Assembly: GCF_030433895.1 (NCBI RefSeq)
Contig: NZ_JARUXE010000007.1
Location: forward strand, 1-64,000
Direction: 5' to 3'
DNA length: 64,000 nt
Source of the DNA: Arthrobacter sp. PsM3
Lineage (GTDB): Bacteria > Actinomycetota > Actinomycetes > Actinomycetales > Micrococcaceae
Part shown: positions 56,249 to 63,975 of the stretch, piece by piece
Numbering within the stretch: the first letter of the stretch is position 1
How the letters are laid out: each line of letters starts with the position of its first letter
Position numbers and translations under genes: made by a program
The notes under the pieces: model-generated
What the model was told of the DNA's origin: nothing
What the model saw: only the letters and a program-made list of their open reading frames with translations
Databases searched by the model: none

Positions 56249-56409
56249 GTTCGCGGGCGTCGATGAGGGTGCCCCCCGTTCAGGGAGCGGGCAGGCTCTT
56301 CCCATCATTGTTTCGCCTCTTTGGCCCCGGCTGTGGTGGATGGTCATCGTCGGGGGGCGGAGGGCACCGCCGGCGAGACAGGTTCCGGCCGCCTGACGAT
56401 TTGGGTTGA

Positions 56410-56982
56410 GTGTGGAATCCTTGGCTTGTGATGGCTTTGAGTTGGCAACTGATGACGCCGGGTGTTTTCGAAAACGGCGGCAGGTCGGCCGGCCCTGCGG
56501 CAGAGCTCTGGCAGATAGACCCGCGCACCCTTCGCGAGGTTGTTGTAGATCGGGCGGCGATGAAAGCCCGGCTGGGGGAGTACCCCAGCGTGGAGCGCGT
56601 CTGGGCGCTGTCCCTGCTGGGCCGCAGCGACCAGGCTGCCGTCGAGGGCCAGGAACTGCTGGACGGAGCGAGGGACAGGTTCCGGCCCCTCCTAGTGCTC
56701 GCCCATGCCCGCTGGTATCAGTACCAGTGGCACGAGGCGGCCCTCCTCCAGGAGGAAGCCCTACAGCTCGCGCGGACCCCGACCATGGAGGCGCTGGTCC
56801 GGTACGAGATCGGCCGGCGTTTTCTGGACGAAGGCAGGTACCGGGACGCGGCCGTGGAGCTGGACTGGGCGTACGATCTGTACCGCACAGCCGGACAAGA
56901 ACGCCTGGCACGGGTCTGCCGGCAAGGACTGGAACGCACCCGAAGAGTCCTCGCTGCTTCAGGAATTACCGAAACGGGCTGA
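56410..56982 (+). CDS. TPR-like tetratricopeptide protein
   Basis: About 190 residues; start uncertain (GTG 56410, ATG 56431 or ATG 56449). The middle part consists of helical pairs: ERVWALSLLGRSDQAAVEGQ, PLLVLAHARWYQYQWHEAAL, QEEALQLARTPTMEALVRYE, GRRFLDEGRYRDAAVELDWA and YDLYRTAGQERLARVCRQGL, with TPR-type Gly-Ala-Tyr positions. Likely a protein-binding scaffold; partner unknown. Confidence 0.75.
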   Translation: MWNPWLVMALSWQLMTPGVFENGGRSAGPAAELWQIDPRTLREVVVDRAAMKARLGEYPSVERVWALSLLGRSDQAAVEGQELLDGARDRFRPLLVLAHARWYQYQWHEAALLQEEALQLARTPTMEALVRYEIGRRFLDEGRYRDAAVELDWAYDLYRTAGQERLARVCRQGLERTRRVLAASGITETG

Positions 56983-57696
56983 CGGGCCCAGGTGCCGCGA
57001 TGGCCGTGGCCGATGATGACATTCCGGCCTTCCGTGGCGCCGTCAGTGAAGTTCTTCGGGGCATGCCAGCGCGGCCCCGACTGCGAACCGGGCCCGGACC
57101 GGTGCCGCTAACTTGGCCGCAAGAGCGATCCAAATTCCGATCCGACCTTTTTTGGCCGTGCTCAGATGGGATCCATTGGCTCTGTGGCTTGTCCTGTTTT
57201 CCGTTGGCCCTTCATTCGATGCCCGTCTACCTGTGATCGTTTGCGAAGCGGCTGAAGTCTCTGGAGAGGTACAGGGTCAGCGCTGCCGAATTTGTTTGAC
57301 CCTCGGGTCCGGAGGTTACAAGGGACCCGGCATTGACGGCATGGCCAGGGCCCTTGACGACGGTTGCGCCGGTCCAGCCGAGATTGCCACTGCTTGCCGC
57401 GCGGCTGTACCGGGTAAGCGTGCAGATGCACAGAAGAGAAGCAATCCCTGCCAGCGGGCTACGGCTCTGCGAACCGGAATCCTCAACTGGCTCTACGACC
57501 GGTACCTCGCGGGTGAGGAGGCTAAAGACTTTGCATCCTTCAAGGACTGAGTCGTACGGCCTTTGAGCTGGCCCGAATTCCGCAACTTTCCGCGATTTCC
57601 CAGTGCTCAACAGATTTCTCCCCGCTCATCCCGCTAACCCAGGCACCAGAACTTTCGCCGGGCCTGTGACCAGGAGGCCGGAAAGATCGTACGAGC
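56983..57696. other. Long gap, possibly decayed genes
   Basis: About 700 bases without a confident gene. A frame from ATG 57000 (MAVADDDIPAFRGAVSEVLR) is protein-like for about 45 residues and then degrades. Another + frame ends with LNWLYDRYLAGEEAKDFASF at 57550. These look like fragments rather than intact genes. Confidence 0.45.
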
Positions 57697-58050
57697 TCAG
57701 TTTGCGGGTGTTCGCGCAAAAAATTCGATCACGGCCGGGGTGACCTGCTGTGCGAACTCCTCAAAGAATCCATGCCTGCCCCCGGGATGGACCTGCAGGC
57801 CCGCGCCGGGAATCCGGTCAGCGAGCAGACGGGCGTTCTGCACCGGCGTCATCAGATCATCCTCCCCGTGGAGGATGAGCGTCGGGGCAGTGATCGAGGG
57901 CAAGAGGTCCCAGGCGTCGTGATGCCTGCTGGCCTTGCGGTGCGCTGCCAGCTCCTGCGGAGTGGGAGGCTGCGCGGATGCCGCAGCGAAGAATCTGTTC
58001 GCCGGCTCCGGGATACCTTTGCAGGGCTTCGGATGACCCTCGGCTTCCTG
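57697..58050 (-). pseudogene. C-terminal remnant of an alpha/beta hydrolase
   Basis: A minus-strand frame from 58050 to the stop at 57697 reads EPANRFFAAASAQPPTPQEL, SRHHDAWDLLPSITAPTLIL, HGEDDLMTPVQNARLLADRI and PGGRHGFFEEFAQQVTPAVI. The catalytic Asp (GEDD) and His (GGRHGFF) of the fold are present, but the nucleophile Ser and N-terminal half are missing. A TGA lies at 58053-58051. The break is about 50 bp from the recombinase-associated repeats, so loss by recombination is plausible. Confidence 0.75.
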
Positions 58051-58101
58051 TCACAAACAAAAGATCAGCCACCCTTTGCATGACTTAGAATAAATAACGG
58101 A

Positions 58102-58172
58102 TTAAGTGACATCTACTGATTCCAGCCTGGTTTGGAATCTGGCTGTCACTTAAACGAACGTATAAATGACAG
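58102..58172. promoter_or_regulatory. Putative res site of the serine recombinase
   Basis: Three related half-sites lie just upstream of the gene: ttaagtgaca (58102-58111), tgtcacttaa (58144-58153, the exact complement of the first) and taaatgacag (58163-58172). Spaced inverted half-sites of this sort are what Tn3-type resolvases and invertases bind, and they usually also control the recombinase promoter. A dyad with the same TGTCACC core follows the gene at 58831-58852. Confidence 0.6.
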
Positions 58173-58184
58173 AGGAGAACTGCT

Positions 58185-58796
58185 GTGCTGGTCGGATATA
58201 TGCGCGTCTCCAAGGCCGACGGATCCCAGACCACGGACCTTCAGCGCGATGCGCTCTTGGCCGCCGGCATCGCCCCCGACTCCCTCTACGAGGACAGGGC
58301 CTCCGGAAAGAAGGAAGACCGCCCAGAGCTGGCCGCCTGTCTCAAAGCCCTGCGCCACGGCGACACCCTGGTCGTCTGGAAGCTCGACCGGCTGGGCCGG
58401 GACCTGCGGCACCTGGTCAACATCGTCCACGACCTCACCGAACGCGGCATCGGGCTCAAAGTCCTCACCGGGCAGGGCGCCGCAATCGACACCACCACCG
58501 CCTCAGGCAAGCTCGTCTTCGGGATCTTCGCCGCCCTCGCCGAATTCGAACGCGAACTCATCTCCGAACGCACCCTCGCCGGACTCGCCTCCGCCCGGGC
58601 CCGCGGCCGCAACGGCGGCCGACCCTACAAGATGACGCCCGCCAAGGTCCGGCTCGCCATGGCATCCATGGGCAAACCCGGAACCAAAGTCAGCGACCTC
58701 TGCACCGAACTCGGCATCACCCGCCAGACCCTTTACCGGCACGTCTCACCGACCGGGGAACTGCGCCCCGACGGTGAAAAGCTCATCTCCCCATAA
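58185..58796 (+). CDS. Serine recombinase (resolvase/invertase family)
   Basis: 203 residues from GTG 58185 with gaggag upstream. The N-terminal catalytic domain has VGYMRVSKAD (nucleophile Ser), DLQRDALLAAGI, EDRASGKKEDRPEL and LVVWKLDRLGRDLRHLV, with the Arg residues. GKLVFGIFAALAEFERELI is the long E helix. NGGRPYKMTP and the C-terminal helix-turn-helix (VSDLCTELGITRQTLYRHVS) bind DNA. Size fits the small Tn3-resolvase/Pin invertase type. No transposase is next to it, so it may be a remnant of a Tn3-like or plasmid-derived unit. Confidence 0.94.
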   Translation: MLVGYMRVSKADGSQTTDLQRDALLAAGIAPDSLYEDRASGKKEDRPELAACLKALRHGDTLVVWKLDRLGRDLRHLVNIVHDLTERGIGLKVLTGQGAAIDTTTASGKLVFGIFAALAEFERELISERTLAGLASARARGRNGGRPYKMTPAKVRLAMASMGKPGTKVSDLCTELGITRQTLYRHVSPTGELRPDGEKLISP

Positions 58797-58830
58797 GGGT
58801 CGGTGAAGTTACCGGGCCACCACCGATGTC

Positions 58831-58852
58831 GGTGACAGAACCATCTGTCACC
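58831..58852. repeat. 9-bp inverted repeat downstream of the recombinase
   Basis: ggtgacaga (58831-58839) and tctgtcacc (58844-58852) are perfect complements with a 4-base loop. The TGTCAC core equals that of the upstream half-sites, suggesting either a second recombinase site or a terminator. Confidence 0.6.
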
Positions 58853-58906
58853 ACTGCTGACTGTTTGCGGGCGTCAATGTCGCGAGGCGGAGACTTCCCG
58901 AAGGGA

Positions 58907-59479
58907 CTAGGTGACCGTGAGTTGGGTGTACATGCCGGCGGCGTAGTGGCCGGGGAGGTTGCAGACCAGTTCGTAGCGCCCTGGCGGCAACGTGACGGTG
59001 ACCCAGCCTGACGCGCCGGGAAGGATTCCTTGCCCGGTGCCTTCGGCGCAGGTGTTGGACGCTTCCCCGAGACTGCCCGCCTCATCGATTTTGGCGTCCG
59101 TGCCGATCGGGCGGGTGCCGGTTATTTGGCTCTCGGGAAGGGGAAGGATGACGATTTCGTGGCTGATGGTGCCCGCGTTGGTGACCAGGAAGGACACCGG
59201 GCCGTGCGCCACAGTGTTTCGGTCTGCCGTCATGCGCATGGCGCCGCCCATCATACCGTTGGGCCGGCTCATCATGGGTCCGCCCATGTTGGTCAGTGAA
59301 ACGGAGACGACCGGTCCAGGAAGATTTGGTGCCACGCAGCGGGTCCGGGACAGAAAGCCGGTTCCCCCGGGGTTCACAAGACTGCCCACGACGCCGACAG
59401 CTACGAGGGAGAGTGCGGTCAGAAGAATCACGGCCGCTGTCCCGATAATGATCTGGCCGCGGCGGCTCAACGAGTTCAA
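58907..59479 (-). CDS. Cupredoxin-like copper protein (sulfocyanin/plastocyanin type)
   Basis: 190 residues from a TTG that overlaps the SHOCT stop (TTGA). An N-terminal membrane anchor (IIIGTAAVILLTALSLVAVG) is followed by a Met-rich segment (LTNMGGPMMSRPNGMMGGAM). The cupredoxin fold carries copper ligands in SHEIVILPL (His) and RYELVCNLPGHYAAGMYTQL (Cys, His, Met). It is probably extracellular, passing or buffering copper. Last gene of the copper cluster before the recombinase. Confidence 0.88.
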   Translation of the reverse strand: MNSLSRRGQIIIGTAAVILLTALSLVAVGVVGSLVNPGGTGFLSRTRCVAPNLPGPVVSVSLTNMGGPMMSRPNGMMGGAMRMTADRNTVAHGPVSFLVTNAGTISHEIVILPLPESQITGTRPIGTDAKIDEAGSLGEASNTCAEGTGQGILPGASGWVTVTLPPGRYELVCNLPGHYAAGMYTQLTVT

Positions 59480-59733
59480 TCCTGGCGCCTGAGCGCCGTG
59501 CGCCGGGCAGTGAACTCCTGCTCGTCGATTTCCCCACGGGCGAAGCGCTCAGTAAGAATACGCTCAGCGTCGTGGTGCGGCGGCCGCTGTGCGGCCGGTC
59601 CCTCACCCGGATGGGGACGCCGGAGCAGGAGCACAACGACAGTGACGACTCCGCCCCAGAAAATCAGCATCAACAGGGCCATGGCTAGCCACGCGCCGAT
59701 ACCCCAGCCATTCCCGTCCCAGCCATACATCAT
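59476..59733 (-). CDS. SHOCT-domain membrane protein (distal copy)
   Basis: 85 residues from ATG 59733 (or 59730) behind gaggagg. One membrane helix (WLAMALLMLIFWGGVVTVVV) then a C-terminal SHOCT helix pair (ERILTERFARGEIDEQEFTA). SHOCT proteins commonly sit in copper clusters of actinobacteria and may assist membrane complexes. Its stop overlaps the cupredoxin start. Confidence 0.85.
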   Translation of the reverse strand: MMYGWDGNGWGIGAWLAMALLMLIFWGGVVTVVVLLLRRPHPGEGPAAQRPPHHDAERILTERFARGEIDEQEFTARRTALRRQD

Positions 59734-59924
59734 GATCAGACCTCCTCTTGTGAAACTACGTTGGGCCCGCTTCCCGGAACAGTGCCCAAAGGCCCGGCGG
59801 GTGTATGGCGGGTGTATACAGTCTGCTTCAGGGCCGGCGGCGGCCGGCCTTGCTCCGGTGCGCGCGGGGACACAATGGTCTCTTTTTCGCGTCCCATGAG
59901 CCTCCGGTCCGGAGGCCAGGGGTC

Positions 59925-60335
59925 TCAGGCGGTTTGGAGCTCTTTCAATGCGGCCCGGAGCCGGTCGTCGGCTTCGCCGGCGACCAGGGCGACGGCCGGG
60001 GCGCCACTGAGCTTGACCATTGTCTGCGGGTCGATCGTCTGTATGACGGTCGCGTCGGCGTCGCTGCCGCGCCGGATGACGACGTTGCAGGGAAGGAGCA
60101 GTCCCATGTCCGGTTCCGCGGTGAGAGCGCGCTGGGCCAGGGCGGGGTTGCAGACGCCCAGGATGAGGTAGTCGCCCAGGGACTGTCCGCTCTCCTCCCC
60201 GAGCTTGGCCTCGAAGGTTGAGCGGACATCGATTTCGGAGAGGACTCCGAAGCCCTGTCCCAGGAGCGCCTCCCTGGTCCGGCGCACCGCTTCCTCGTAC
60301 GGCAGGGCGACGGTGATGGTGTGTGCGTAGCTCAT
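59925..60335 (-). CDS. DUF302 domain protein
   Basis: 136 residues. MSYAHTITVALPYEEAVRRT and GQGFGVLSEIDVRSTFEAKL start the DUF302 fold; LGVCNPALAQRALTAEPDMG and LLPCNVVIRRGSD form its conserved centre with two Cys in CNP and PCN. DUF302 proteins are small alpha/beta proteins often found with copper or multicopper oxidase genes; the biochemical role is unknown. Ribosome site ggagg before the ATG. Confidence 0.92.
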   Translation of the reverse strand: MSYAHTITVALPYEEAVRRTREALLGQGFGVLSEIDVRSTFEAKLGEESGQSLGDYLILGVCNPALAQRALTAEPDMGLLLPCNVVIRRGSDADATVIQTIDPQTMVKLSGAPAVALVAGEADDRLRAALKELQTA

Positions 60336-60367
60336 GGTTATGCTCCTCCATTGGGTTTCACTGTGAG

Positions 60368-60547
60368 TTAATGACGCCGCATCGCCGTATCACTGCTGCG
60401 GAGGACCTCGGGTTCACTGATGTCCCGTCAGCCGGACGGCTGGAACCCGGCGCCGGAGCCCCGCAACAGGTCAGCCGCGCCCGTCAGCGCGGCTGCGGTT
60501 CCGGCGCCCCCGAGGATGAGGGCAGTGCGTCGGCGGACAGGCCGCAT
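60368..60547 (-). pseudogene. N-terminal remnant of a multicopper oxidase
   Basis: ATG 60547 overlaps the SHOCT stop (TGATG). The frame reads MRPVRRRTALILGGAGTAAA, LTGAADLLRGSGAGFQPSG, then an in-frame TGA (60430-60428), then SEPEVLRSSDTAMRRH and TAA at 60368. The Tat-like signal and the ...EP-x-VLRS segment are typical of the start of actinobacterial multicopper oxidases that normally follow the SHOCT gene. Everything after the first about 55 residues is gone, apparently by deletion up to DUF302. Family assignment by memory of the N-terminus only. Confidence 0.55.
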
Positions 60548-60816
60548 CAGTTGTCGCCCTTGAGGGTCCTGAGTCGCTCGTGGTACTCCTCCGCTGTCAG
60601 CTCGCCTCTGGCAAAACGTTCATCCAGGATCTCTCTGGGTGTGTCTCCACTGCCCGCAAGCCCGGCGCCTCTGCCGTCCGGGGAGCCCGCGGATCCGCCG
60701 CGGCGCCTGCCGGCAGAGAACCATATCCCGAGACCGGCAAGCAGCAGGACCCCGACGATCAGCAGCAGCCAGAACATCCACGTCCAGCCCATGCCTGATC
60801 CGTATCCACCCATCAT
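60547..60816 (-). CDS. SHOCT-domain membrane protein (proximal copy)
   Basis: 89 residues. MMGGYGSGMGWTWMFWLLLI is a Met/Gly-rich start running into one membrane helix; EILDERFARGELTAEEYHER at the C-terminus is the SHOCT motif. An aaggagac ribosome site precedes the ATG. First gene after the CsoR-type operator, so likely copper-induced. Its SHOCT helix matches the distal copy (ERFARGE). Confidence 0.88.
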   Translation of the reverse strand: MMGGYGSGMGWTWMFWLLLIVGVLLLAGLGIWFSAGRRRGGSAGSPDGRGAGLAGSGDTPREILDERFARGELTAEEYHERLRTLKGDN

Positions 60817-60886
60817 TTATCTGTCTCCTTATCCCGCGAAGTCGGTACTGACCGGCCTGCAGTGATATTTATGAGGCTACACCCTA

Positions 60887-60902
60887 ATACCCGTAGGGGT
60901 AT
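60887..60902. promoter_or_regulatory. CsoR-type copper operator
   Basis: ATACCCGTAGGGGTAT is a perfect 6+6 palindrome with a 4-base centre (ataccc-gtag-gggtat), matching the ATACCC-N4-GGGTAT type bound by the copper-sensing repressor CsoR. It lies 71 bases before the SHOCT ATG and points to copper-dependent expression of the leftward genes. No csoR gene is in the window. Confidence 0.8.
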
Positions 60903-60995
60903 ATGTTCGTGCGTTCTGGTGGACGATCTTGAAAATGTTCTCAATGCGGTCCCGCCGGCCTTCGCTCCTCAGGACTCGCACCGGGGCCACACAGG

Positions 60996-61460
60996 CTAGC
61001 GAAGTATCAATCTGGCCAGCACGGTGATTAGACCCAGAAGAAAGAGCAGAAGGCGGAGGAAGACGCCCGTGTATTCGGCGGCTTTGATCTGGGCAGGTTC
61101 CGCGGGCCTGGGAAGGCCGTAGAGTGCGGCGCCGAGCCACAGCTGGTACCGGCGGACTTCGTCACGGAAGATGGACCACGCGACGGCGAGGACCATCATA
61201 GCAAGCCCGAGCTCCACGGTGATGCCGCTACGGGCGGAGGATGATGTGCCGATCCCGTATGAGGCGGCAACATCCAGGCCGGCTGCGGCCAGCAGGACGC
61301 AGCCGGTCAATTCCCAGCGACGACGCACCGTACGCCTGGCGGGGGTCGTCTCCGAACGGGTCCGGGCGCCTTTCCGGCCAGGGCGGTTCAGGGCAATCCA
61401 GAGCGCGATGGCAGTGAAAACGATGAAGCCCCCGAACAGGACCATGAACGGGTCACGCAT
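60996..61460 (-). CDS. Hypothetical membrane protein (four segments)
   Basis: 154 residues with hydrophobic segments at about 5-25, 52-70, 82-98 and 132-150: MRDPFMVLFGGFIVFTAIAL, LTGCVLLAAAGLDVAASYGI, ITVELGLAMMVLAVAWSIF and FLRLLLFLLGLITVLARLIL. Basic linker between the first two. It lies 7 bases after the BNR lipoprotein stop on the same strand. No family recognised. Confidence 0.75.
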   Translation of the reverse strand: MRDPFMVLFGGFIVFTAIALWIALNRPGRKGARTRSETTPARRTVRRRWELTGCVLLAAAGLDVAASYGIGTSSSARSGITVELGLAMMVLAVAWSIFRDEVRRYQLWLGAALYGLPRPAEPAQIKAAEYTGVFLRLLLFLLGLITVLARLILR

Positions 61461-61467
61461 CGCGGGG

Positions 61468-62346
61468 TCAGGAGGCGTTGGCGGGACGGAACGTGTCGCC
61501 GGCGTCGGTGGAGACGACGAGCCCGCTGGCAGTGGCGGCCCAGATCACCAACTTTGCGTCCGGGCCCTTCACAGCCGCCACAGCCTGGACCGTGTCCTGG
61601 ATTGTCCCCTTCCGGATCCAGGTCGCGCCGGCGTCCGTGGAGGTGTGGACGGTCCCATCCGGTTCGACTCCCACCGCCTCGGCGGGGCTGGCGAAGGCGG
61701 CGAACTGGACCACGGGTCCGGAGTCCACCATGGTCCAGGTTTGACCGCCGTCCGTTGAGCGGCGGATCCCTTGCGGGGTGGTGGCCAGGACCGTGTCGCT
61801 GGTGGGGTTACCGGCGAGGACGGCCGGGACAAAATCAGCGGCCACCGTGTTCCAGGTCTTCCCGTCCGGGCTGGTGCGCAGCGCGTCGTCGTAGCCGATG
61901 ATCCCGGATTTGGTCGCGGTGAGCGCGTGGAAGTCGGATTCACCCTGGCGGGAGAGCTGTTCCCACGTTTTACCGGCGTCGGTGGATCTGATTAGCCCGA
62001 TCGGGTTGGGAAGGCCGGAGCCTTCGCCGGGGTGTCCGGATGCGTAGAGGACGCCGTGGTCGGTGCCGGCGGTGAATCCCATCAGGTCGTTGGTGGCGCC
62101 GAGTTTGGCAGCTGGTTGTTTCGTGACGTCGAACAGGCCTTCGTGGGTGGCCAGGAGCACCTGGCCGGTTTCGCTGCTGACGCTCAGACCGTGAACATGG
62201 GCGTCAGGCATGGCGGTTCCGGTGCCGGCCGGTGAGGGTCCTGCCGTGCCGGAGGCGGGACTGCATGCCGAGAGGGCGAGGATGAGGCCGGTGCCGGCTG
62301 CCAGGATGGTTGCGGCGCGGCGGCGGGGACGGGAGGGACGGGGCAT
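61468..62346 (-). CDS. BNR-repeat lipoprotein (sialidase-like beta-propeller)
   Basis: 292 residues. The signal peptide ends in the lipobox LSAC (ILALSACSPAS). The mature part has HVHGLSVSSETGQVLLATHE, then repeats with SxDxGxTW Asp-boxes: RSTDAGKTW, RTSPDGKTW, RRSTDGGQTW, HTSTDAGATW and VSTDAGDTF. It forms a beta-propeller on the outer face. Similar propeller lipoproteins (F510_1955-type) recur in copper clusters of actinobacteria, so a glycosidase activity is doubtful. Confidence 0.85.
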   Translation of the reverse strand: MPRPSRPRRRAATILAAGTGLILALSACSPASGTAGPSPAGTGTAMPDAHVHGLSVSSETGQVLLATHEGLFDVTKQPAAKLGATNDLMGFTAGTDHGVLYASGHPGEGSGLPNPIGLIRSTDAGKTWEQLSRQGESDFHALTATKSGIIGYDDALRTSPDGKTWNTVAADFVPAVLAGNPTSDTVLATTPQGIRRSTDGGQTWTMVDSGPVVQFAAFASPAEAVGVEPDGTVHTSTDAGATWIRKGTIQDTVQAVAAVKGPDAKLVIWAATASGLVVSTDAGDTFRPANAS

Positions 62347-62425
62347 GGGGACTCCAGGGATTCAGGCGGGGCATGGCAAGGGCGATGGCGCCGGCCTGTG
62401 AAGGGCCGGCGCCGGAGGACACCGG

Positions 62426-63037
62426 TCAGAGGGTGGCCAGCAGGTCCTGCATTTCCTTGATTTCGGCTGTCTGGGAGGTCACGATTGCCTTGCTCAGCTG
62501 GATGGCGTCGGGGTTTTTGCCTTGGCTGATTTCAGTCTGGGCCATCGCCACGGCGCCCTGGTGGTGGGCGATCATCCCGGTCACGAACAGCTTGGCCGCT
62601 TCGCTACCCTGGGCGGTGTCGAGCCTCTTCAAGTCGTCATCGCCCATCATCCCGTCGCCCATGCCATGGCCGGACGCCATCTGGGCCGGTTCGTTCCAGG
62701 TCTTGAGCCAGCCCGTCATCTGCTCGATTTCGGGTGCCTGCGCGGCCTTGATCTTGGTCGCGAGCGCGGTGATCCGGGCGTCCATGCCCTGCTTTTTGAG
62801 CATCATGTCGCTCATTTCCACGGCCTGGGCGTGGTGCGGGATCATCCCTTGGGTGAACATGGTGTCCGCCGCGTTGTGGTCCGAGGCGGCCGGGGCGGAG
62901 CTGGAGGACATCCCCATCCCGGTTTGGCCCATGCCCGGCATGGAGCTGGCAGGTGTAGTTCCGGAGGTCCCGGCGCAGCCCGCGAGGGCTATGACGGAGG
63001 CAAGGCCAAGGGCAGAAAGGGTCAGAGTTTTCTTCAT
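62426..63037 (-). CDS. DUF305 copper-associated lipoprotein
   Basis: 203 residues from ATG 63037 (ribosome site aaggac); the longer TTG at 63046 lacks a site. Lipobox LAGC after a signal (ALGLASVIALAGCAG). A Met/Ser-rich linker (SSMPGMGQTGMGMSSSS) is followed by the two DUF305 repeats with MIPHHAQAVEMSDMM and MIAHHQGAVAMAQTE. The His-Met-rich helical ferritin-like fold is often seen with copper resistance genes. Extracellular copper binding is an inference. Confidence 0.9.
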   Translation of the reverse strand: MKKTLTLSALGLASVIALAGCAGTSGTTPASSMPGMGQTGMGMSSSSAPAASDHNAADTMFTQGMIPHHAQAVEMSDMMLKKQGMDARITALATKIKAAQAPEIEQMTGWLKTWNEPAQMASGHGMGDGMMGDDDLKRLDTAQGSEAAKLFVTGMIAHHQGAVAMAQTEISQGKNPDAIQLSKAIVTSQTAEIKEMQDLLATL

Positions 63038-63176
63038 GGAGTTCAAGTCCTTTTAAATCATCAAATCGGCGTTGTCGCACGACTGCGGATATAGCGCCAT
63101 AACCGGGCTGAACGGCCGGCAGGTGCGTATCGGGTAAGCGGGGCGCGCCGGGCAGGACACGGCGCAGCGTGGCCGT

Positions 63177-63644
63177 TTACGTCCGGCTGATGGAAAGTTG
63201 GCCCGGAGACGGACTTCGAGGAATGAACCCGTATCCGATGGCGGGGACGCCGGTGGGGGGCCCGCCGCCGGAAGTCAGGGGCGTGGTGCCCGGCGGCGGA
63301 GCTGCCAGTGTCGTGGTCCCGGGAGAAGGGACGCAGTCCCCGCCCATGGAGGACATCATCGTGCACCCACCGCTATCGCCGCACGATGGTCCTGGTGCGT
63401 GCGTGCTACCCGGAGCTGCGGAGGTCCCCTGGATCTTGGTGATGTCCGCGACGTGGCCGGGGTACTCAGGCGCCGGCATGGCATACGGCGCCCCGGTGTC
63501 ATGACCGGCGGCCGCCGCCGGCATGGCGTGCGTGCCGGTCATGACGTGCATACCCAAAATGCCGGCGACGATCACCAGCAATCCCGCGAGAAGGGCACCC
63601 CGGAGGAGAAACGCCGTGGCGCGCCGGGCTGAGATGGCGGTCAT
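63177..63644 (-). CDS. DUF6153-type small membrane protein
   Basis: 155 residues from ATG 63644 with gaaggaggaa upstream. One strong membrane helix (LLAGLLVIVAGILGMHVM) and then a His/Met/Cys-rich outer part (TGTHAMPAAAAGHD, PSCGDSGGCTMMSSMGGDC) that could bind copper. The Pro/Gly-rich C-terminus is variable. The family is frequent beside copper ATPase genes in Arthrobacter. Confidence 0.8.
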   Translation of the reverse strand: MTAISARRATAFLLRGALLAGLLVIVAGILGMHVMTGTHAMPAAAAGHDTGAPYAMPAPEYPGHVADITKIQGTSAAPGSTHAPGPSCGDSGGCTMMSSMGGDCVPSPGTTTLAAPPPGTTPLTSGGGPPTGVPAIGYGFIPRSPSPGQLSISRT

Positions 63645-63706
63645 GGTGTTCCTCCTTCCGTGCGGGCTGGATGGCTTCAAGAATACCGGCCCGGGAGGGC
63701 CCGGGT

Positions 63707-63975
63707 TCAGCGGACCTGGGCGGGATTGAGTTTCAGCCGGCGCAGCAGCTGCGCGTTCAGGGCCACGACGATGGTGGAGGCGGACAGCAGCACGGCCCCG
63801 GCGGCAGGCGAGAGGACGACCCCGGCGAAGGCAAGCACACCGGCGGCCAGCGGGACGGAAATGATGTTGTAGCCGGTGGCCCGGATGAGGTTCTGCCACA
63901 TCTTGCGGTAGCTGGCCCGGGAAAGATCCAGCATCGACAGGACGGCCCGGGGGTCGTTGCCGGCCAGGACGCACC
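63707..63975 (-). pseudogene. C-terminal fragment of a copper-type P-type ATPase, cut at its 5' side
   Basis: VLAGNDPRAVLSMLDLSRAS, YRKMWQNLIRATGYNIISVP, LAAGVLAFAGVVLSPAAGAV and LLSASTIVVALNAQLLRRLK are the final hinge and last two membrane helices of a CopA/CopB-type ATPase (MxxSS-type end SASTIVVALNA). Homology stops at about 63970. Upstream in frame the sequence reads NHSTAVTLWC where ...GTDVAVESAGV is expected. The remaining 25 bases to the window edge (gtgtcaccgcagtggaatga on the + strand) resemble the end of an insertion sequence. GTG 63985 is therefore not a true start. The rest of the ATPase is either lost or beyond the window. Confidence 0.7.

Noticed and set aside
57227-57610. Minus-strand 127-codon ORF
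   Set aside because: Composition is not convincing on either strand and fragments appear on the plus strand; left as a decayed gap.
59476-60351. 291-codon minus-strand ORF spanning DUF302 and SHOCT
   Set aside because: It is out of frame with DUF302 over most of its length and only reaches the SHOCT frame near its end; SHOCT has its own start and ribosome site at 59733.
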